A stretch of 38,212 nucleotides of DNA from an uncultured Reyranella sp. (GCA_937919085.1 CALFRN010000101.1:1-38212); one strand, 5' to 3'. Numbered from the stretch's first letter, positions 9,165 to 18,853 are shown. Translations and numbers: made by a program. Notes: generated by a model from the letters alone, not told the origin.

Positions 9165-10637
9165 CTAGTAGCCCGAGGCGCGCGCGGAAAATCCGACGGA
9201 CTTCTCGAGCGCGGCAGCCGCGCGCAGCATCGTCTCCTCGTCGAAGGGGCGACCGATGAACTGCAGTCCGAGCGGCAGGCCGTCCCTGTCGAGGCCTGCC
9301 GGCACCGAGATGGCGGGCAGACCCGCCATCGAGGCCGGGATGGTGAACATGTCGTTGAGATACATGGTCACCGGGTCGTCCATCTTCTCGCCGGCCGCGA
9401 AGGCCGCGGTGGGTGCCGTCGGCGTCAGCAGGACGTCACACTTCTCGAAGGCCTGCGCGAAGTCGCGGGCAATCAGGGCGCGGATCTGCTGCGCCTTCTT
9501 GTAGTAAGCATCGTAATAGCCGGCCGACAGCACGTAGGTGCCGATCAGGATACGCCGGCGCACCTCCTTGCCGAAGCCGGCGCCGCGCGTGTTCTGATAC
9601 ATCTCGGCCAGGTCCTTGCCCGGCACCCGCAATCCGAAGCGCACGCCATCATAGCGCGCCAGGTTCGACGAACATTCCGCCGGTGCCACGATGTAATAGG
9701 CAGGCAGCGCGTACTTGGTATGCGGCAGCGAAACCTCGACCGGCACGGCGCCCGCGGACTTCATCATGTCGATGCCCTGCGACCACAGCGCCACGATCTC
9801 CGGCGCGGTGCCGTCAATCCGGTACTCGGTCGGGATGCCGATCCTGAGGCCCTTGATGTCGGGGTTGCGCGCCGCCGCCACGAAGTCGGGTACGGCAAGT
9901 GGTGCCGAAGTCGAATCCTTCGGGTCGTGTCCGGCCATCGCCTGCAGGAGAAGTGCCGTATCCTCGACAGTGCGGGCAAACGGTCCTGGCTGGTCAAGGG
10001 AACTGGCGAAGGCCACGACGCCCCAGCGCGAGCAGCGGCCGTAGGTCGGCTTCAGCCCGACGATACCGCAGAACGACGCCGGCTGGCGGATCGAGCCGCC
10101 GGTGTCGGTGCCGGTGCTGCCCGGCACCATGTAGGAGGCAACGGCCGCCGCCGAGCCACCCGACGAACCGCCGGGCACCAGCTTGCGGTTGTCGCCCCTG
10201 CGCTTCCACGGGTTCTCGACGCCACCGAAATGGCTCGTCATGTTCGACGAGCCCATGGCGAATTCGTCGAGATTGGTCTTGCCGACCATCACCGCGCCGG
10301 CCTTCCAGAGATTGGCGGTGACCGTGCTCTCGTACTGCGGCACGAAGCCTTCGAGGATATGCGACGCCGCCGTGGTCTGGACGCCTTCGGTGCAGAACAG
10401 ATCCTTTATGGCGAGCGGAATGCCGTCGAGCAGGCCTGCCTCGCCTCTGCCGCGGCGCGCGTCCGAGGCGCCGGCCATCGCGCGCGCCTTCTCGGGCGTC
10501 TCCGTGATGAAGGCGTTGAGCGCACGGTGCTCCTCGATCTTCCCGAGGTGCGCATCCACCACCTCTGCGGCGCTGGCTTCTTTGCTTGCCAGTGCGGCGC
10601 CGAGCTGGGCGATCGTAAGATCGGTGAGAACGGCCAT
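9165..10637 (-). CDS. gatA: Asp-tRNA(Asn)/Glu-tRNA(Gln) amidotransferase subunit A
   Basis: Amidase signature [55 protein letters not shown]; 490 aa. Confidence 0.97.
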   Translation of the reverse strand: MAVLTDLTIAQLGAALASKEASAAEVVDAHLGKIEEHRALNAFITETPEKARAMAGASDARRGRGEAGLLDGIPLAIKDLFCTEGVQTTAASHILEGFVPQYESTVTANLWKAGAVMVGKTNLDEFAMGSSNMTSHFGGVENPWKRRGDNRKLVPGGSSGGSAAAVASYMVPGSTGTDTGGSIRQPASFCGIVGLKPTYGRCSRWGVVAFASSLDQPGPFARTVEDTALLLQAMAGHDPKDSTSAPLAVPDFVAAARNPDIKGLRIGIPTEYRIDGTAPEIVALWSQGIDMMKSAGAVPVEVSLPHTKYALPAYYIVAPAECSSNLARYDGVRFGLRVPGKDLAEMYQNTRGAGFGKEVRRRILIGTYVLSAGYYDAYYKKAQQIRALIARDFAQAFEKCDVLLTPTAPTAAFAAGEKMDDPVTMYLNDMFTIPASMAGLPAISVPAGLDRDGLPLGLQFIGRPFDEETMLRAAAALEKSVGFSARASGY

Positions 10638-10640
10638 CGT

Positions 10641-10958
10641 CTACTCCACCACTTTCGGCACGGTGAAGAAGCCGCCGGCGTTCTTGTCGGACGGGTCGAC
10701 AAAGACGGCGCCGCCCGGCGCGTTGGCCAGAACCTTGGCCGCAATACCTCCATCGGTCACCTTGTCGGCGCGCAACGGCAGGGTCACCGCCGAGACGCTC
10801 GACAGCGGCTCGATGCTGGCCGTGTCGACCTCGTTCAGCTGCTCGATCCAGGCGAAGATTCCCGACAGCTCGCCGGCCAGCGGTGCAAGCTCGTCCTCCG
10901 GAACATTCAGACGGGCCAGCCGCGCGATGCGTGCGACCGTCTCCTTGTCGAGTGCCAT
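10641..10958 (-). CDS. gatC: Asp-tRNA(Asn)/Glu-tRNA(Gln) amidotransferase subunit C
   Basis: MALDKETVARIARLARLNVPEDE...WIEQLNEVDTASIEPLSSV; directly upstream of gatA. Confidence 0.95.
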   Translation of the reverse strand: MALDKETVARIARLARLNVPEDELAPLAGELSGIFAWIEQLNEVDTASIEPLSSVSAVTLPLRADKVTDGGIAAKVLANAPGGAVFVDPSDKNAGGFFTVPKVVE

Positions 10959-11037
10959 TCCGATCTCTCCAAAACCCTTATTCGGCGCGGTTGGTAGCCG
11001 TTTTGCACTATTCTAGCAACCGAGCCCGAGGCGCGAC

Positions 11038-13563
11038 CTAGGAGGCAGCCTTGCTCTCGCCCTGCGTCTCGGCGGACCGCCTTGCGGCCACCGCCTCGAT
11101 TTCGCTGCGAACCTCGGGGCGATGTTCCAGCAAAGCGCGGAAGTCCTTCCGCCAAAGCACAAGCAGATGGCAATAACCGTTGGCCACGACATCGGCATTG
11201 CGTGGGTTTGAGCTCAGCAGTCCAATCTCTCCGAAAAAATCCCCCTCCTTCAGCAGGATTGGATTCCCTGATACCCCAACCGTGACGCTGCCCGCGGCGA
11301 TGAAGTACATGGCGTCGGGAGGTCCACCGACCTTGATGATCTTTTCCCCCGGGAGAGCCACGAGCGCGCGCAGACGCCTGCCGACCGCCGTCACGGCCGC
11401 ACGGTCGAGCGACGCGAAGATCGGCACGCGGGCAATCATTTCCGCCAGCTTCAGTCCGAGATCCAGCGGCGGCCGTCGCGCGAGCTCGTTGCGGCGCGAG
11501 CTGAGTCCGTGGCGCAGATCGTCGTATACTTCGCGATTGATAATGCCCTCGCGCAGCCGCCGCGAATATTCCATCGCCTCGAAGCGGACGCCGGCGCGTT
11601 CAAGTTGGCGTGCGTGAACAGACTCGGCATAGCCGGGATACTGCAGCGACAGGGCCTTCAAGGCGCTATCGACCGCCGTCTGGCGGTTTCCGATCACGGC
11701 CGCGAGGCGGGTCTCGGCATCGGCGCCGAGAAGATCGGCGATCGAGCTGATGTTGAACGCCGCCAGTTCCCCCAGCACGCTCTGCGACACCAGCAGGATT
11801 TCGAACCTGTCAGCCAATCGGTCCGTGAGCAGCCGGCCGATGTCGAGGCGTCGATGCAGCCACAATGCCAGGCGAAAACCGAGATTCGGTCGCGATATGT
11901 CCTCTTCCCATTTCTCGTAGCCCGCCACGCCGTGATCGCGAACGGCGTCGATGAGACGGTCGGCTCGTGCCGCCAGTACCGCCACCATGCGGCGCGACAG
12001 GATCTGCTGCTCGAACTGATCGAGGTAGAGCTCCTTTTCCCGCGTCGACAGCGTCACCAGGCCAATGGTGAGGCGTTCATTGAGGTCGAGGGCCAGTTCA
12101 TTGGCCGCCGCCACATACTCGCCCTCCCCGGCTGAGGCCGGATCGGCGCTGATGCCCTCGACCCGCTCATTGTGCAATCGCATGATCTGCTGGAGGTGAC
12201 GCGCGACGTTGACGCGCGACAGCGCCAGTACCCGGTCCCGCAGGGCGACCTCCAGCCGACTGAGCTTGTCGAGTCCGAGCAGGCGCATCACCAGCCCGAG
12301 CGTTGTTGCGTTGACGAACAGGGTGAGCAATACGAACAGCACGGCCGAAATCGCAATGAAGTCGCGCACGGACTCCGGCAGCCGCTGGTCGCCCGCCGCC
12401 ACCATGGCCAGAACGATTGTCACCGCGCCACGCAGCCCGCCCCACACGAGAATGGCTTTGTAGCGAACGTTGACGGGCTGCACCAAACGGGTCGCTTCGA
12501 GCATCGGAAGCATGCCGAACACGACCAAAGCGCGGGCACCGAACGCGCCGAGGGCGACGGCAAGGATGCCCCAGAGGTAGAGCCAGCTCACGCGCAGCAA
12601 CACCTGGGCCGCCAGCATCGACGCCAGCACGAAGATCAGGCAGCTGGCCCAGAATTCGAGCTGAGCCCAGATCTGGCGCAAGGCCGTCCATTGCCGGGGG
12701 TGAAGATGGGTCGGGCCATAGGCCGCCACGGTGAGTGCCGCCATCACTACCGATACCACTCCGGAAACATGAAGATAGTGATCCGCGATCAGGAAGCTGA
12801 AGTAGGTCAGACTGACCGTTACCGAAGCGATCGCCGCGTCCGATCCACCCAGACGCGGCAGGATCAGCATCGTCGCCCGCGCCAGAGCGAAACCCAGCAG
12901 CAGGCCACCAAAGAACTCCCGAAGAAACACCGCGACCGCGCCCATCGGGTCCGCGGAAACGGTCCCACTTATCGGATTGGGCATCGCCTGCGAAACCAGT
13001 ATGCCCATGAACAGGCCAAAGGCGGCAATGGCGACCGCATCGTTCAATAGCGATTCGCCTTCCGCCAGGATCGAAAGGCGCTTGGGCGCTCCGACGTCGC
13101 GGAATATGCCAATCACCGCCGCCGGATCGGTCGTCGATACGACCGCTCCGAGTAGCAGGCAGACAATGATGTCCATACCGGTCGCAAGGTGCACGACACC
13201 CGCAACGGCTCCAATGCATACCAGCACCGCCACGATCGCCAGCAGCAGCACCGCCGAAATTTCGTCCATCAATCGGCGCACGTCGATCGTCAGGCCGGCC
13301 GTGAACAGCAGAGGCGGCAGGAACAGCGGCAGGAACACGTCCGTGCCGACTTCGAGCTTGGCGAGGCCTATGAAGGCATCGCCAAACAGCCCGAACTTGA
13401 GACCGTCCGCGACGATCCAGGAACCGAGAAACCCCAGGCCCATGCCGGCAATAGCCAGCAGCACCGTGTGCGGCAGGCGAAACCTCTCAGCCAACGGCAC
13501 CAGCACGCTGACGACCATCAACACCATCGCGATCGCCAACAGGGAATAGGTAGTGTCGCTCAC
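11038..13563 (-). CDS. CPA1-type Na+/H+ antiporter with C-terminal cyclic-nucleotide-binding-type domain
   Basis: 841 aa, GTG start; multi-TM N-terminus with GAVVSTTDPAAVIGIFRDVGAPKRLSILAEGESLLNDAVAI; C-terminal PIFASLDRAAVTAVGRRL...LPGEKIIKVGGPPDAMYFIAAGSVTV...GDFFGEIGLLSSNPRNADV. Confidence 0.9.
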   Translation of the reverse strand: MSDTTYSLLAIAMVLMVVSVLVPLAERFRLPHTVLLAIAGMGLGFLGSWIVADGLKFGLFGDAFIGLAKLEVGTDVFLPLFLPPLLFTAGLTIDVRRLMDEISAVLLLAIVAVLVCIGAVAGVVHLATGMDIIVCLLLGAVVSTTDPAAVIGIFRDVGAPKRLSILAEGESLLNDAVAIAAFGLFMGILVSQAMPNPISGTVSADPMGAVAVFLREFFGGLLLGFALARATMLILPRLGGSDAAIASVTVSLTYFSFLIADHYLHVSGVVSVVMAALTVAAYGPTHLHPRQWTALRQIWAQLEFWASCLIFVLASMLAAQVLLRVSWLYLWGILAVALGAFGARALVVFGMLPMLEATRLVQPVNVRYKAILVWGGLRGAVTIVLAMVAAGDQRLPESVRDFIAISAVLFVLLTLFVNATTLGLVMRLLGLDKLSRLEVALRDRVLALSRVNVARHLQQIMRLHNERVEGISADPASAGEGEYVAAANELALDLNERLTIGLVTLSTREKELYLDQFEQQILSRRMVAVLAARADRLIDAVRDHGVAGYEKWEEDISRPNLGFRLALWLHRRLDIGRLLTDRLADRFEILLVSQSVLGELAAFNISSIADLLGADAETRLAAVIGNRQTAVDSALKALSLQYPGYAESVHARQLERAGVRFEAMEYSRRLREGIINREVYDDLRHGLSSRRNELARRPPLDLGLKLAEMIARVPIFASLDRAAVTAVGRRLRALVALPGEKIIKVGGPPDAMYFIAAGSVTVGVSGNPILLKEGDFFGEIGLLSSNPRNADVVANGYCHLLVLWRKDFRALLEHRPEVRSEIEAVAARRSAETQGESKAAS

Positions 13564-13628
13564 TTGACGAACTTACTCCTGGCACGGCCCGGTCGACCCG
13601 GACCGGCATCCATCTTATAACCTCGACG

Positions 13629-14408
13629 ATGGCCGGGTTGGCAGTCTTCATTCACGGTATGTGGGGTACGCCGGACGTGTGGCGGAATTGGCGCGCGTTC
13701 GCCGAGGGCCGCGGCTGGCAAACAATGGCGCCCGCGCTGCGCCACCACGATGCACCTCCCCTTGAGCCGCCTCCGGAGCTGGGAACGACAAGCCTCGGAG
13801 ACTATGTTGCCGATCTCGATGCCCAACTGCGCGCGCTGCCCGAAAAGCCCGTCGTCGTAGGCCACTCAATGGGCGGGCTGATCGCGCTCCTGCTCTGTGC
13901 TCGCGGTCTGGCGAGCGCCGGCGTACTGCTTACGCCGGCCCCGCCAGCCAGCGTGATCGCACTACGCCCCTCCAACCTGCTGGCCTTCGCACGCATCCAG
14001 ACCACCTGGGGATGGTGGCGAAAGCCCCATCGCGCGACCCTCACCGAGGCTCTGGCACACACCTTCAACACTGCCAGCCCCCGCGAAGGCGCCGAACTGC
14101 ACGCTTCGTTCGTGCACGAATCCGGCCGCGCGCTGTTCGAAATCGCATTGCCCTGGCTCGATCGCGCCAGGACGGCGGCCGTCGACCCCAGTTGCCTGGC
14201 CGTGCCGCTGCTCTTCGTTGCGGCGGAGAAGGACAAGCTCACCCCACCTGGCGTTGTCCGCCGCGCCGCACGTCAGTTCGCGCATGTCTCGGACTACCGC
14301 GAATATCCCGGCCAGGGTCATTGGGTGCCGGGACAACCCGGCTGGGAGCAGATCGCAAGCGATGCCTTTGCCTGGCTCGACACGCGGCGGGCGAAGGAGC
14401 CCGGCTAG
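13629..14408 (+). CDS. Alpha/beta hydrolase
   Basis: VFIHGMWGTPDVWRNW and VVVGHSMGGLIALLL nucleophile elbow; C-terminal GHWVPGQPGWE. Confidence 0.85.
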   Translation: MAGLAVFIHGMWGTPDVWRNWRAFAEGRGWQTMAPALRHHDAPPLEPPPELGTTSLGDYVADLDAQLRALPEKPVVVGHSMGGLIALLLCARGLASAGVLLTPAPPASVIALRPSNLLAFARIQTTWGWWRKPHRATLTEALAHTFNTASPREGAELHASFVHESGRALFEIALPWLDRARTAAVDPSCLAVPLLFVAAEKDKLTPPGVVRRAARQFAHVSDYREYPGQGHWVPGQPGWEQIASDAFAWLDTRRAKEPG

Positions 14409-14899
14409 TGCCGATCGTGGAATTTCCCGGATTGAAGACCCTGCTGGCCGGCGACGGAATGCGCCACGGCAGCCGCATGATGGCGCTCGATGTCGGCAGC
14501 AAGACCATCGGCATTGCGACGTCCGATGCCTTGCGGATGCTCGCCACTCCGATCACGACCCTCAAGCGCACCAAACTGGCGGCCGATCTCGCAGCCATTG
14601 CCGGTTTGGTGAAGAAGTACGAGGTCAAGGCGCTGGCCGTCGGGCTGCCACTCAACATGGACGGCACTGAAGGTCCGCGCTGCCAGTCGATTCGCCAGTT
14701 CGCGGCCAATATCGCCGCGCACGCGCCGCCGGAGCTCGCGACCCTTCCCATCGTTTTCCAGGACGAGCGGCTCAGCACGGCAGCCGTGACGCGTGGCATG
14801 ATCGACGACTATGACATGAGCCGCGCCAAGCGCGCCGAACGGGTCGATGCCGCCGCGGCGGCGTGGATCCTGGAAAGTGCGCTGGCGCGCCTGCGCTAG
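14408..14899 (+). CDS. ruvX: Holliday junction resolvase-like protein RuvX/YqgF
   Basis: MALDVGSKTIGIATSD, ALAVGLPLNMDGTEGPRCQSIRQFA, FQDERLSTAAV; GTG start overlaps the upstream stop (TAGTG). Confidence 0.93.
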   Translation: MPIVEFPGLKTLLAGDGMRHGSRMMALDVGSKTIGIATSDALRMLATPITTLKRTKLAADLAAIAGLVKKYEVKALAVGLPLNMDGTEGPRCQSIRQFAANIAAHAPPELATLPIVFQDERLSTAAVTRGMIDDYDMSRAKRAERVDAAAAAWILESALARLR

Positions 14900-16068
14900 C
14901 GACAAAGCGGCGACAGTGGAGACCGCGGCGGCGGCTCGACACTGAGCGAGCGCAGGAAGGCCACGAGATCCGCTCCCTGCTGCGGCGAGAGCCCAAGCGG
15001 CCGTACCAGTGGTGTACCGTCGCTGTGCAGACGATCGGGATTCACTTCGGAATAGTGGCGCACGACCGCGTCCAGGGTAGCAAGACTGCCGTCATGCATG
15101 TAGGCGCCGGAGCGCGCGACCTGCCGGAGGCCGGGGACCCGGAACTCACCGAAGTTGCTATGCTGGGGCCGGACGTGGCGCGTGCGTTGCGCACTCGCGC
15201 CCGACGCGTCGTCGTTGTAGCTCCCGAGAAGGTTGAACGGGCTGTCGAGAAGCCTGACCAGTCCGCCGAACCGTCCGGAATCGACCTCGCCGGGCCGCAC
15301 GAAGAAGGCAATGCCGACATCGCCGAACTCACCGTTGGTGAAGCGCGGGCCGTAATGGCAGCTCTCGCAGTTCGCGCTGCCGGAAAAAACCTTCAGGCCG
15401 CGTTGCTCGGCGAGTGGATAGCGCGACGCGGCCACACGATCGCCGGCCACCAGCGCGTCGCGGAATTCATCGAACGGGGTTCGTGGGCTGACCAGGGTCG
15501 CCTGGAAGGCAGCCAACGCCTTCGCCGCGTCGACCAGAAGCTGCTGATCGTCGGTACCCGGCTTGGCGCCGAAGGCTCTCTCGTAACCGCAGGCCAATTC
15601 CTTGTCGCCGCGCAACAGGCGGCCGACAAGCTCGGCGCCGCCGGCCATCTCCTGCGGGTCGAGGATCGGTCGAATGCTCTGGGCCCAGAGCGAGTCGCCC
15701 GCCCCGTCCCATCCAAACCAGTGCGCGTAACCGACGTTCCATAGCGATGGAGTCCGGCGGTCGAGTTGGACTGCGCCCATCCCCCTCGCCCGGCCATCAC
15801 TCCAGTCGCGGCCCGCCTGGTGGCAGGTTGCACAACTCATACTCCCACTCGACGACAACCGCCCATCGTTAAAGAGGTGCTCACCAAGCGCGATTCCCGC
15901 AGGGTCGCCGGAAATCCGGTTCGACGGGTCGCGTGCTGGCGACGGCGGCCATGGACCATGCCGGCCGATGGCTCGGACTTCGTCATCCGACCAGTCGAGC
16001 AGGCGCTGGGCCACAACAGGCGACACGAATGCCACCAGCAATGCCGCCAGCAGCAGAACGGCTTTCAC
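14896..16068 (-). CDS. Di-heme cytochrome c peroxidase / MauG-family protein, exported
   Basis: Signal peptide; two heme motifs, MSCATCHQAGRDWSDG and ANCESCHYGPRFTNGEFGDVG; AYMHDGSLATLDAVVRHYS. Confidence 0.92.
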   Translation of the reverse strand: MKAVLLLAALLVAFVSPVVAQRLLDWSDDEVRAIGRHGPWPPSPARDPSNRISGDPAGIALGEHLFNDGRLSSSGSMSCATCHQAGRDWSDGRARGMGAVQLDRRTPSLWNVGYAHWFGWDGAGDSLWAQSIRPILDPQEMAGGAELVGRLLRGDKELACGYERAFGAKPGTDDQQLLVDAAKALAAFQATLVSPRTPFDEFRDALVAGDRVAASRYPLAEQRGLKVFSGSANCESCHYGPRFTNGEFGDVGIAFFVRPGEVDSGRFGGLVRLLDSPFNLLGSYNDDASGASAQRTRHVRPQHSNFGEFRVPGLRQVARSGAYMHDGSLATLDAVVRHYSEVNPDRLHSDGTPLVRPLGLSPQQGADLVAFLRSLSVEPPPRSPLSPLCR

Positions 16069-16466
16069 TTGAGAATGATGTCGTGCGACAGGCGTTCGGT
16101 TTCCTCGCCAGCACGCACGTCGATGGAGAGTTCCCAGCGCCCGGGCATGTGAAAGACCAGGCCCTCAGCGCGATACCGCCCGTCGGTTCCGGCCACGATG
16201 CTGGGCCGGTAGTTCATGCCATGCCTGTGGTCCGGCATCTGGGCATCGACCGCCACCAGCTCTGCCGGACTGTTCGACTTGGTACAGACGTTGAGCAGCA
16301 GGGAAAACGGTTGGCCGACCTCGATCCGCATAGGCTCGGGGCGAAAGGCGACCAGATAGTGACTCGAATAGATCACCCAGCCGGTTCCGTGACCCAGGTC
16401 GAGCGGACAGTTCGCCCTAGCGGTGGTCGCGAGAAGGATTGGAAACAACGCCGCCAGGATTTTCAT
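16065..16466 (-). CDS. Small exported YtkA/FixH-like domain protein
   Basis: Signal peptide MKILAALFPILLATTARA; MPDHRHGMNYRP and a beta-sandwich-like C-terminus; 4-bp overlaps with both neighbours. Confidence 0.65.
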   Translation of the reverse strand: MKILAALFPILLATTARANCPLDLGHGTGWVIYSSHYLVAFRPEPMRIEVGQPFSLLLNVCTKSNSPAELVAVDAQMPDHRHGMNYRPSIVAGTDGRYRAEGLVFHMPGRWELSIDVRAGEETERLSHDIILK

Positions 16467-17275
16467 TGCGCCCCGCCAAACAGCCGCTCCCCGTTCTCAT
16501 AGGCAATCTTGCGCGCCACATCGGGCGGCAGGTCGGCGAGCCACTGTCGCGACCAGCGCGCATGCTCGACTACATAGTGCCAGCGCTCCGGCGTAAATGT
16601 GTCGGTGCCGACCACAAAGCGGTCAGGAAACTCCAGAAATGCCTCCCGCCAGGCCGGCGCCACCTTGCCATTGGACGCGTGGGCCGTAAGAAACGCCAGA
16701 TCGCAATAGAGCGCCGGATACTTGCGCAGCATCTCGCGCACTTTTTCCGGCCGTTCGAAGCCGGAATGGGCCCACAGCACCCTGGCGTTCGGATCCTGCT
16801 GGAAATGACGCATGACTGCGTCGGCGTCCGAATGCGAATGCAGGAACAGGCCATACTTCTTCGCAAGTTGAACGACGCCCCGCATGTTGGGGAGGTCCGC
16901 GTCGGCCCCATAGATGTGGAATTCGCCGATGGCGACGTATTTGCGCTTGGCCAGCAAATCCTCGAGGAACGGCAGGACCGTCGGATCCTTCGCCCAGGTC
17001 GACAGCTCGCCACGCGACCGGTACGGCCGCAACTCGGGCACGATCACCCCGGGCGCGGCGTCCTGCAGCATCTTGGTGCCCTCGTTGTTCGAGCTTGACA
17101 CCATTGCGCGTTTCACACCTGCCTTCTTCAGTATCTCCACGACATCCTTGGGCGGCACCACCGTCCAGGCGTCGTGGCTGTAGTGCATATGGGCGTCAAA
17201 GATCGGCAGTTCCTGGTCGGCGCGCGCGATACCCGTCGCCGCGACAAGTGACAGGCAGACGAACAGAATGCGCAT
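16463..17275 (-). CDS. Exported TIM-barrel amidohydrolase (Amidohydro_2-like)
   Basis: Signal peptide; IFDAHMHY, LFLHSHSDAD, VLWAHSGF, VVGTDTF metal-ligand pattern. Confidence 0.82.
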   Translation of the reverse strand: MRILFVCLSLVAATGIARADQELPIFDAHMHYSHDAWTVVPPKDVVEILKKAGVKRAMVSSSNNEGTKMLQDAAPGVIVPELRPYRSRGELSTWAKDPTVLPFLEDLLAKRKYVAIGEFHIYGADADLPNMRGVVQLAKKYGLFLHSHSDADAVMRHFQQDPNARVLWAHSGFERPEKVREMLRKYPALYCDLAFLTAHASNGKVAPAWREAFLEFPDRFVVGTDTFTPERWHYVVEHARWSRQWLADLPPDVARKIAYENGERLFGGAQ

Positions 17276-17285
17276 GCGACTCTCC

Positions 17286-17936
17286 TCAGCGACGGTGTTT
17301 TTCGGTCAAGGCATAGTTGAAGCTAATCGAGATGCGTTCGCCGGAAAAGCGCGCGGGCGGCACTTCGTGCCTCAGCCAGCTCTCGAACAGCAACAGGTCG
17401 CACGCCCTGGCCGGCACACTGACGAAGGATCTGAACCTCTGAGGCGCGTCGGATCGCCTCGGCGGCGCCGCCATGTGGTGTGGCAGCCGGGGATCCTCGA
17501 ACTTGAGTGCGCCAGCGCCCCGCGGCACGGCGACATAATAGGTGCCGCTGACGAACGATGTCGGATGGAGGTGCATCGAATGCACCACGCCGGCCGGCAT
17601 GACGTTGGCCCAGCAGTCGGTCATGGACAGCGCCCGTCCGCCAAGATCGTAGTGCAGATCGCGGGCGAACGCCTTCACACGCGGATCGATGCGACGGCGC
17701 AGACGATCGAACAGCGACGACACGAGGTGCAGGCGGTCGAGCGAGCCGTATGACGTATAGCCTCCGAGGTAATTCCGCGCCGACCAGCGACGGCCTGCGG
17801 CGTCGGAGGCCACAAGCGAGCGGCATTCGTCGGCGAGGCTCTGGTTGAAGTCGCGCCATCCCGCAGAGACCAGGGACTCCTGGGAAATTAGTGTCGGAAA
17901 AAGGGCACGGATCACCATGGCGTGAGTATCCGCCAT
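17286..17936 (-). CDS. Putative 2OG-Fe(II) oxygenase (TIGR02466-like)
   Basis: RALFPTLISQESL start; SMHLHPTSFVSGTYYVAVPRGAGALKFEDPR; distal LRHEV and RISISFNYAL; start could be 17918. Confidence 0.75.
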   Translation of the reverse strand: MADTHAMVIRALFPTLISQESLVSAGWRDFNQSLADECRSLVASDAAGRRWSARNYLGGYTSYGSLDRLHLVSSLFDRLRRRIDPRVKAFARDLHYDLGGRALSMTDCWANVMPAGVVHSMHLHPTSFVSGTYYVAVPRGAGALKFEDPRLPHHMAAPPRRSDAPQRFRSFVSVPARACDLLLFESWLRHEVPPARFSGERISISFNYALTEKHRR

Positions 17937-17962
17937 CCGGGCCGATCGTGCTATTGTTTCAC

Positions 17963-18853
17963 ATGCTTACCGACACCCAGGTCGAATCCTACCGCCGCGA
18001 CGGCTATCTGGTGATCCCGCGCCTGATCGACGGTGACCGGCTGGCCGAGCTGCGCTCGCTGACCGACCATATCGTCGCGGAGGCCCGGGGCGTGGCCACC
18101 AACGACGAGCTCTATGACCTCGAGCCGAGTCACAGCGCCGCATTGCCTCGGGTGCGGCGGTTGAAGCCGGCGATATTCAAGCGATACCCGTTCTTCCACG
18201 ACCTCGTACGTGAGCCCAGGATCACGTCCATACTCACTCGATTGATCGGGCCTGCGATCCGCCACTACGGCGGCAAGCTCAACATGAAGTCGGCGGGCTT
18301 CGGCTCGCCGGTGGAATGGCACCAGGATTGGGCTTTCTATCCTCATACCAACGACGACGTTCTCGCCACCGGCATCTATCTCGACGATTGCGATCTCGGG
18401 AACGGCCCCTTATTGGTGCTGCCCGGCACGCATCTTGGGCCCACCTACAGTCATCACGCCGACGGCCGCTTCTGCGGCGCCATGGATCCCCAGGCCTGCG
18501 ACCTCGACTTCGAAAAGGCCGTACCCCTGACCGGTCCGGCGGGCTCGATGACCATCCACCATGCCCGTCTGGTACATGGCTCGGCGCTAAACACCTCGAA
18601 CCGCCCGCGTCGCCTTCTGCTGCATGAATACACCGCGGCAGACGCCTGGCCGCTGATGGGAGTGGCCGACTTCGAAGAATTCAACAGCCGCATGGTGCTG
18701 GGCGAACCCAACGTCGAGCCCCGCGTCCGGACCGCACCGGTTCGCATGCCCCTGCCCGCGGCCGACCATCAGGGCTCGATCTACGAGAACCAGCGTGGCT
18801 CGGGTCGGCGCTTCTTCGAAACCCATGAACAGCGTGTCACCCATGCTCACTGA
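17963..18853 (+). CDS. Phytanoyl-CoA dioxygenase (PhyH) family protein
   Basis: MLTDTQVESYRRDGYLVIPRLIDGDRL; WHQDWAFYPHTNDDVLATGIYLDDCDLGNGPLLVLPGTH; HGSALNTSNRPRRLLLHEY. Confidence 0.9.
   Translation: MLTDTQVESYRRDGYLVIPRLIDGDRLAELRSLTDHIVAEARGVATNDELYDLEPSHSAALPRVRRLKPAIFKRYPFFHDLVREPRITSILTRLIGPAIRHYGGKLNMKSAGFGSPVEWHQDWAFYPHTNDDVLATGIYLDDCDLGNGPLLVLPGTHLGPTYSHHADGRFCGAMDPQACDLDFEKAVPLTGPAGSMTIHHARLVHGSALNTSNRPRRLLLHEYTAADAWPLMGVADFEEFNSRMVLGEPNVEPRVRTAPVRMPLPAADHQGSIYENQRGSGRRFFETHEQRVTHAH

Noticed and set aside
8829-10997. 722-aa plus-strand ORF
   Set aside because: Lies antisense to gatA and gatC; composition (Arg/His/Gly-rich, no domain pattern) is typical of a high-GC shadow ORF
12167-13219. 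350-aa minus-strand ORF in another frame of the antiporter
   Set aside because: Out-of-frame overlap with the well-supported antiporter
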